A stretch of 7,666 nt of DNA, taken from the NCBI GenBank assembly GCA_964614375.1, contig CAZTLI010000260.1:1-7666 (forward strand), read 5' to 3'. Source of the DNA: CAZTLI01 sp964614375. GTDB taxonomy: Bacteria > Chloroflexota > Anaerolineae > Aggregatilineales > Phototrophicaceae. Under the pieces are notes generated by a model. The model searched no databases. It was not told where the DNA came from and saw only the letters and a list, made by a program, of their open reading frames with translations. The position numbers and the translations under genes were made by a program. Below, one piece after another: positions 5,485-7,666 of this stretch. Numbering within the stretch: the first letter of the stretch is position 1; the number at the start of each line of letters is the position of its first letter.

Positions 5485-6972
5485 TTGAATATCCAAACAG
5501 AACATCTAGACAATCACACAGCCCGCTTCACTGTTGAAATAGATTCCCAGCGAATGGACAAAGCGAAAACACAGGCTGCCCGTAAAATCGCGCGCCGAAT
5601 CAATATCCCCGGCTTTCGTAAAGGCAAAGCCCCATACCGCATCGTCGCTGGATATGTGGGCGAGGCCGCAATCATTGAAGACGCGGTAGAAGTGCTGGGC
5701 AACGAGGTGTATAAAGAACTGCTAAAACAATCCGACATTGAACCTTACGGACCCGGCAGTCTTGAAGATTTCAAATTGGACGAAGCGCCTATCTTTATTT
5801 TTACTGTGCCGCTGCAACCCACTGTACAATTAAACGACTATCGCGCTATACGCGAGGATTATGAAGCCCCCACAGTGGATGACGACATGGTTGACCGTGC
5901 GATGCTGGAGCTTCGTTATCAACATGCGTTGGTTGAAGACAGCAGCAGCACCGTGGCGCCCCATAACCGGGTCATGGTGGACATCCACAGCGAATTCATA
6001 GATGACGCCCCAGAACCAGATGCGGCAGATAGCGAAGATGATGCACCTGCCGCTGCGACCTTGCCCGCAAAGGGGGATGAGTTTGTTCATCGTCACGATG
6101 CCCTCATTGTCCTCGACCCCGAAAACGAGCCGGTGTTGCCCGGTTTTATCGCGGCCTTAGCAGGTGCAGCCGTTGACGAAGAACGTGAATTTGAACTGAT
6201 TATCCCTGATGACAGTGAAGCTTATAAAGAAATTGCGGGGCGCACTGTTAACTTTCATGTGACAGTCAAGCGGATCGAGACGGTCACGTTACCCGAATTG
6301 AATGATGAATTTGCGGCGCGCGTGACAGAGGAAGAAGAAACTCCGCTAACACTGTTGGAACTGCGGATGCGAACGCGGAAGCAGCTAGAGGAAGAAGCAG
6401 AGCGTCTTCAGGAAAATGAATACGCGAACAAGGTTCTGGACAAAATTGTTGAACAAGCGACAATTGCATTCCCCGACCAAATGGTGATGGATCAAGCCGA
6501 AGATATGGTGGGTGAATTCGAGCAGCGTTTGCGTCAACAACGAATTACGTTGAATGATTATTACAAAATCGCGAATACCACAAGAGAAGCCATTCTTGAA
6601 CAGTATCGCGAACCGGCGGTGCGTTACATCCAACGCTCGCTAACGCTGCGTGAAATTATGTTACATGAACAGGTTAAGATTGACGCAGCGGACATCAATG
6701 CGGAGGTTGACCGCATCCTTTCACAATTTGGTGATGAATCTGAGCGATTCCGCCAATTTTTTGACACGCCACAAATGCGTGAAAGCATCACCAATGATTT
6801 GCTGACACGAAAAGTCATGGCGCGGATTGGACAAATTGGTAAAGGTGAAGCGCCAGATCTTTCGGATGAAGCCGCGCAAGAATCTGTTATCGAAGCGGGC
6901 GAGGCTGCTGCCGAGACAGAGGTGGAAATTGAAACCACTGTCGATACGCAAGTAGATAACACTGCTGAGTAG
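5485..6972 (+). CDS. tig: Trigger factor, ribosome-associated chaperone / prolyl isomerase
   Basis: This 495-residue protein (E. coli trigger factor is 432) binds near the ribosome exit tunnel and shields nascent chains. The N-terminal domain (1 to about 140) carries the ribosome-binding signature GFRKGKAP (43-50). An FKBP-like isomerase domain follows (about 158-269), recognisable by NRVMVDI, PGFIAALAGA and EREFELIIP. The helical substrate-cradling C-terminal domain runs from PELNDEFA (about 270) to about 455, then a low-complexity acidic tail of about 40 residues. Start: TTG 5485 has AAGGAAAG (5473-5480) just upstream; earlier in-frame starts overlap the -10 box. Oddity: in the isomerase domain, where the family normally has a short GEEF/FEGG-like segment, there is an Asp/Ala/Pro-rich stretch (about 172-197), so isomerase activity is uncertain. 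It is followed by clpP, as in many bacteria. Confidence 0.93.
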   Translation: MNIQTEHLDNHTARFTVEIDSQRMDKAKTQAARKIARRINIPGFRKGKAPYRIVAGYVGEAAIIEDAVEVLGNEVYKELLKQSDIEPYGPGSLEDFKLDEAPIFIFTVPLQPTVQLNDYRAIREDYEAPTVDDDMVDRAMLELRYQHALVEDSSSTVAPHNRVMVDIHSEFIDDAPEPDAADSEDDAPAAATLPAKGDEFVHRHDALIVLDPENEPVLPGFIAALAGAAVDEEREFELIIPDDSEAYKEIAGRTVNFHVTVKRIETVTLPELNDEFAARVTEEEETPLTLLELRMRTRKQLEEEAERLQENEYANKVLDKIVEQATIAFPDQMVMDQAEDMVGEFEQRLRQQRITLNDYYKIANTTREAILEQYREPAVRYIQRSLTLREIMLHEQVKIDAADINAEVDRILSQFGDESERFRQFFDTPQMRESITNDLLTRKVMARIGQIGKGEAPDLSDEAAQESVIEAGEAAAETEVEIETTVDTQVDNTAE

Positions 6973-6989
6973 CGTTTAGCTGTTAATCT

Positions 6990-7016
6990 TGTCCCCTGCG
7001 TTGGTCAGGCAGGACA
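6990..7016 (+). other. Possible hairpin in the tig-clpP spacer
   Basis: TGTCC (6990-6994) plus TGC (6997-6999) can pair with GCA (7009-7011) plus GGACA (7012-7016), giving 8 bp with a 2-base CC bulge and a 9-base loop. It ends 3 bases before the clpP ribosome site (GGGAGG, 7020-7025), which stays unpaired. There is no T-run, so it is not a standard terminator. A role in mRNA processing or in setting the tig/clpP ratio is only a suggestion. Confidence 0.3.
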
Positions 7017-7029
7017 TTCGGGAGGTTAC

Positions 7030-7635
7030 ATGAACAACTTCTATAATGTGGTACCCATGGTGATTGAGCAGGGGAGTCGTGGCGAACGCGCCTACGATAT
7101 TTATTCGCTGCTGCTTAAGGAACGTATTGTGTTTATGGGCATGGGTATCAATGACCAGGTTGCAAACTTGATAGTTGCCCAACTGCTATTCCTGGATCGT
7201 GAAGACCCGGATCGTCGTATCCAGATGTATATTAATTCACCCGGTGGTGTGGTATACTCAGGTATGGCAATTTACGATACGATGCAGCAAATTCAAGCGC
7301 CCGTTAGCACCGTTGCAGTCGGTTTGACTGCTAGTTTTGGCACGGTGTTGTTGACATCAGGTGAAGCCGGAATGCGCTTGGCCTTACCCAACGCGACAAT
7401 TCACATGCACCAACCATTAGGTGGGGCACAGGGCCAAGCATCAGATATTGTCATTCAGGCGAATGAAATCGTGCGCTTGAAGAAACGTTTGATAGATATT
7501 TTTGTCAAACACACGAAGCAAGACGAAGAAACAATAGAACGAGATACTGACCGCGATATTTATCTCACAGCAGAACAGGCTGTGGATTATGGGTTGGTCG
7601 ATTCCGTACTCGGTGAAAATGGGAGTAATCAGTAG
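7030..7635 (+). CDS. clpP: ATP-dependent Clp protease proteolytic subunit
   Basis: This is a complete 201-residue ClpP, the serine peptidase that forms a tetradecameric barrel and degrades proteins unfolded by ClpX or ClpC/ClpA. The catalytic triad is intact: S102 in GLTASFG, H127 in HMHQPLGGAQGQ and D176 in DTDRDIYL. The Ser-His and His-Asp distances (25 and 49 residues) equal those of E. coli ClpP (S97, H122, D171). Other landmarks are YINSPGG (67-73), which helps form the oxyanion hole, and the handle helix (about 135-160). The N-terminal segment is short (MNNFYNVVPMVIEQGSRGERAYDI), with no long propeptide evident. ATG 7030 follows GGGAGG (7020-7025) at close spacing. The serine motif reads TASFGT rather than the common AASMGA. 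It lies 57 bp after tig, with no clear promoter between, so co-transcription is likely. Confidence 0.97.
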   Translation: MNNFYNVVPMVIEQGSRGERAYDIYSLLLKERIVFMGMGINDQVANLIVAQLLFLDREDPDRRIQMYINSPGGVVYSGMAIYDTMQQIQAPVSTVAVGLTASFGTVLLTSGEAGMRLALPNATIHMHQPLGGAQGQASDIVIQANEIVRLKKRLIDIFVKHTKQDEETIERDTDRDIYLTAEQAVDYGLVDSVLGENGSNQ

Positions 7636-7666
7636 TGGCTTATGTTCCGCCTTCAAATCACAGATG
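7635..7666 (+). CDS. Possible start of the next gene, perhaps clpX (3' truncated)
   Basis: A GTG at 7635-7637 shares one base with the clpP stop (TAGTG) and has GGGAG (7621-7625) nine bases upstream. It reads MAYVPPSNHR, then an incomplete TG codon that would be Cys if the next base is C or T. ClpX proteins open with a short variable stretch and then a zinc-binding CSFCGK-like motif, and clpX often follows clpP, so this fits a clpX N terminus. Only ten codons are visible. A different-frame ATG at 7642 is also open, so this is a context-based inference. Confidence 0.4.
   Translation, partial: MAYVPPSNHR

Noticed and set aside
6973..7000. Separate clpP promoter (TGTTAATCT at about 6981-6989)
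   Set aside because: Only about three of six -10 bases match and no -35 is present; co-transcription with tig is simpler.
1..7666. A new defence, mobile or CRISPR-like system
   Set aside because: No direct-repeat arrays, transposase, recombinase, toxin or nuclease motifs were found; all sizeable frames belong to known transporter, regulator or protein-quality-control families.

Overview
The window reads as an ordinary bacterial chromosome segment with every gene on the + strand and almost no spare DNA. It falls into two blocks. Positions 1-4487 encode a MacAB/YknXYZ-type ABC transport system: the 3' part of a HlyD-like adaptor, a stand-alone ATPase, and two tandem, paralogous MacB/FtsX-fold permeases. 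Positions 4570-7666 hold a GbsR/MarR-type regulator, a tRNA-Leu(UAG), trigger factor (tig), ClpP protease (clpP) and, in the last 32 bases, what may be the start of clpX.

Organism: ATPase and permease are separate polypeptides, as in Bacillus YknYZ and unlike the fused MacB of E. coli. The tRNA does not encode its CCA end, promoters are sigma-70-like (TATAAT three times, twice as TGCTATAAT), and TTG and GTG starts are used. These features, the moderate GC content and the style of the adaptor suggest a deep-branching or monoderm bacterium. My best guess is Chloroflexota (Anaerolineae-like), but this is inference without a database search.

How the genes work together: the ATPase should energise a membrane unit made from the two permeases, with the adaptor contacting their extracytoplasmic domains. 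The first two genes overlap by 4 bp and the two permeases are 3 bp apart. A 108-bp, partly AT-rich gap before the first permease breaks the run. The downstream regulator has its own extended -10 promoter, with a small GTGA-n3-TCAC palindrome just upstream; it could control itself or the transporter, but this is not shown. The tRNA is a self-contained unit with promoter and hairpin terminator. tig and clpP (and possibly clpX) form a protein-quality-control cluster behind another TGCTATAAT promoter. That promoter, together with a Shine-Dalgarno site, fixes the trigger factor start at a TTG codon.

I found no mobile element, CRISPR array, toxin-antitoxin pair or phage gene, and nothing that makes a convincing case for an undescribed system. 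The most useful leads are the paired permeases with the odd gap before them, the repeated ATGTT-like motifs around the regulator promoter, the acidic insertion in trigger factor, and the probable clpX start at the window edge.
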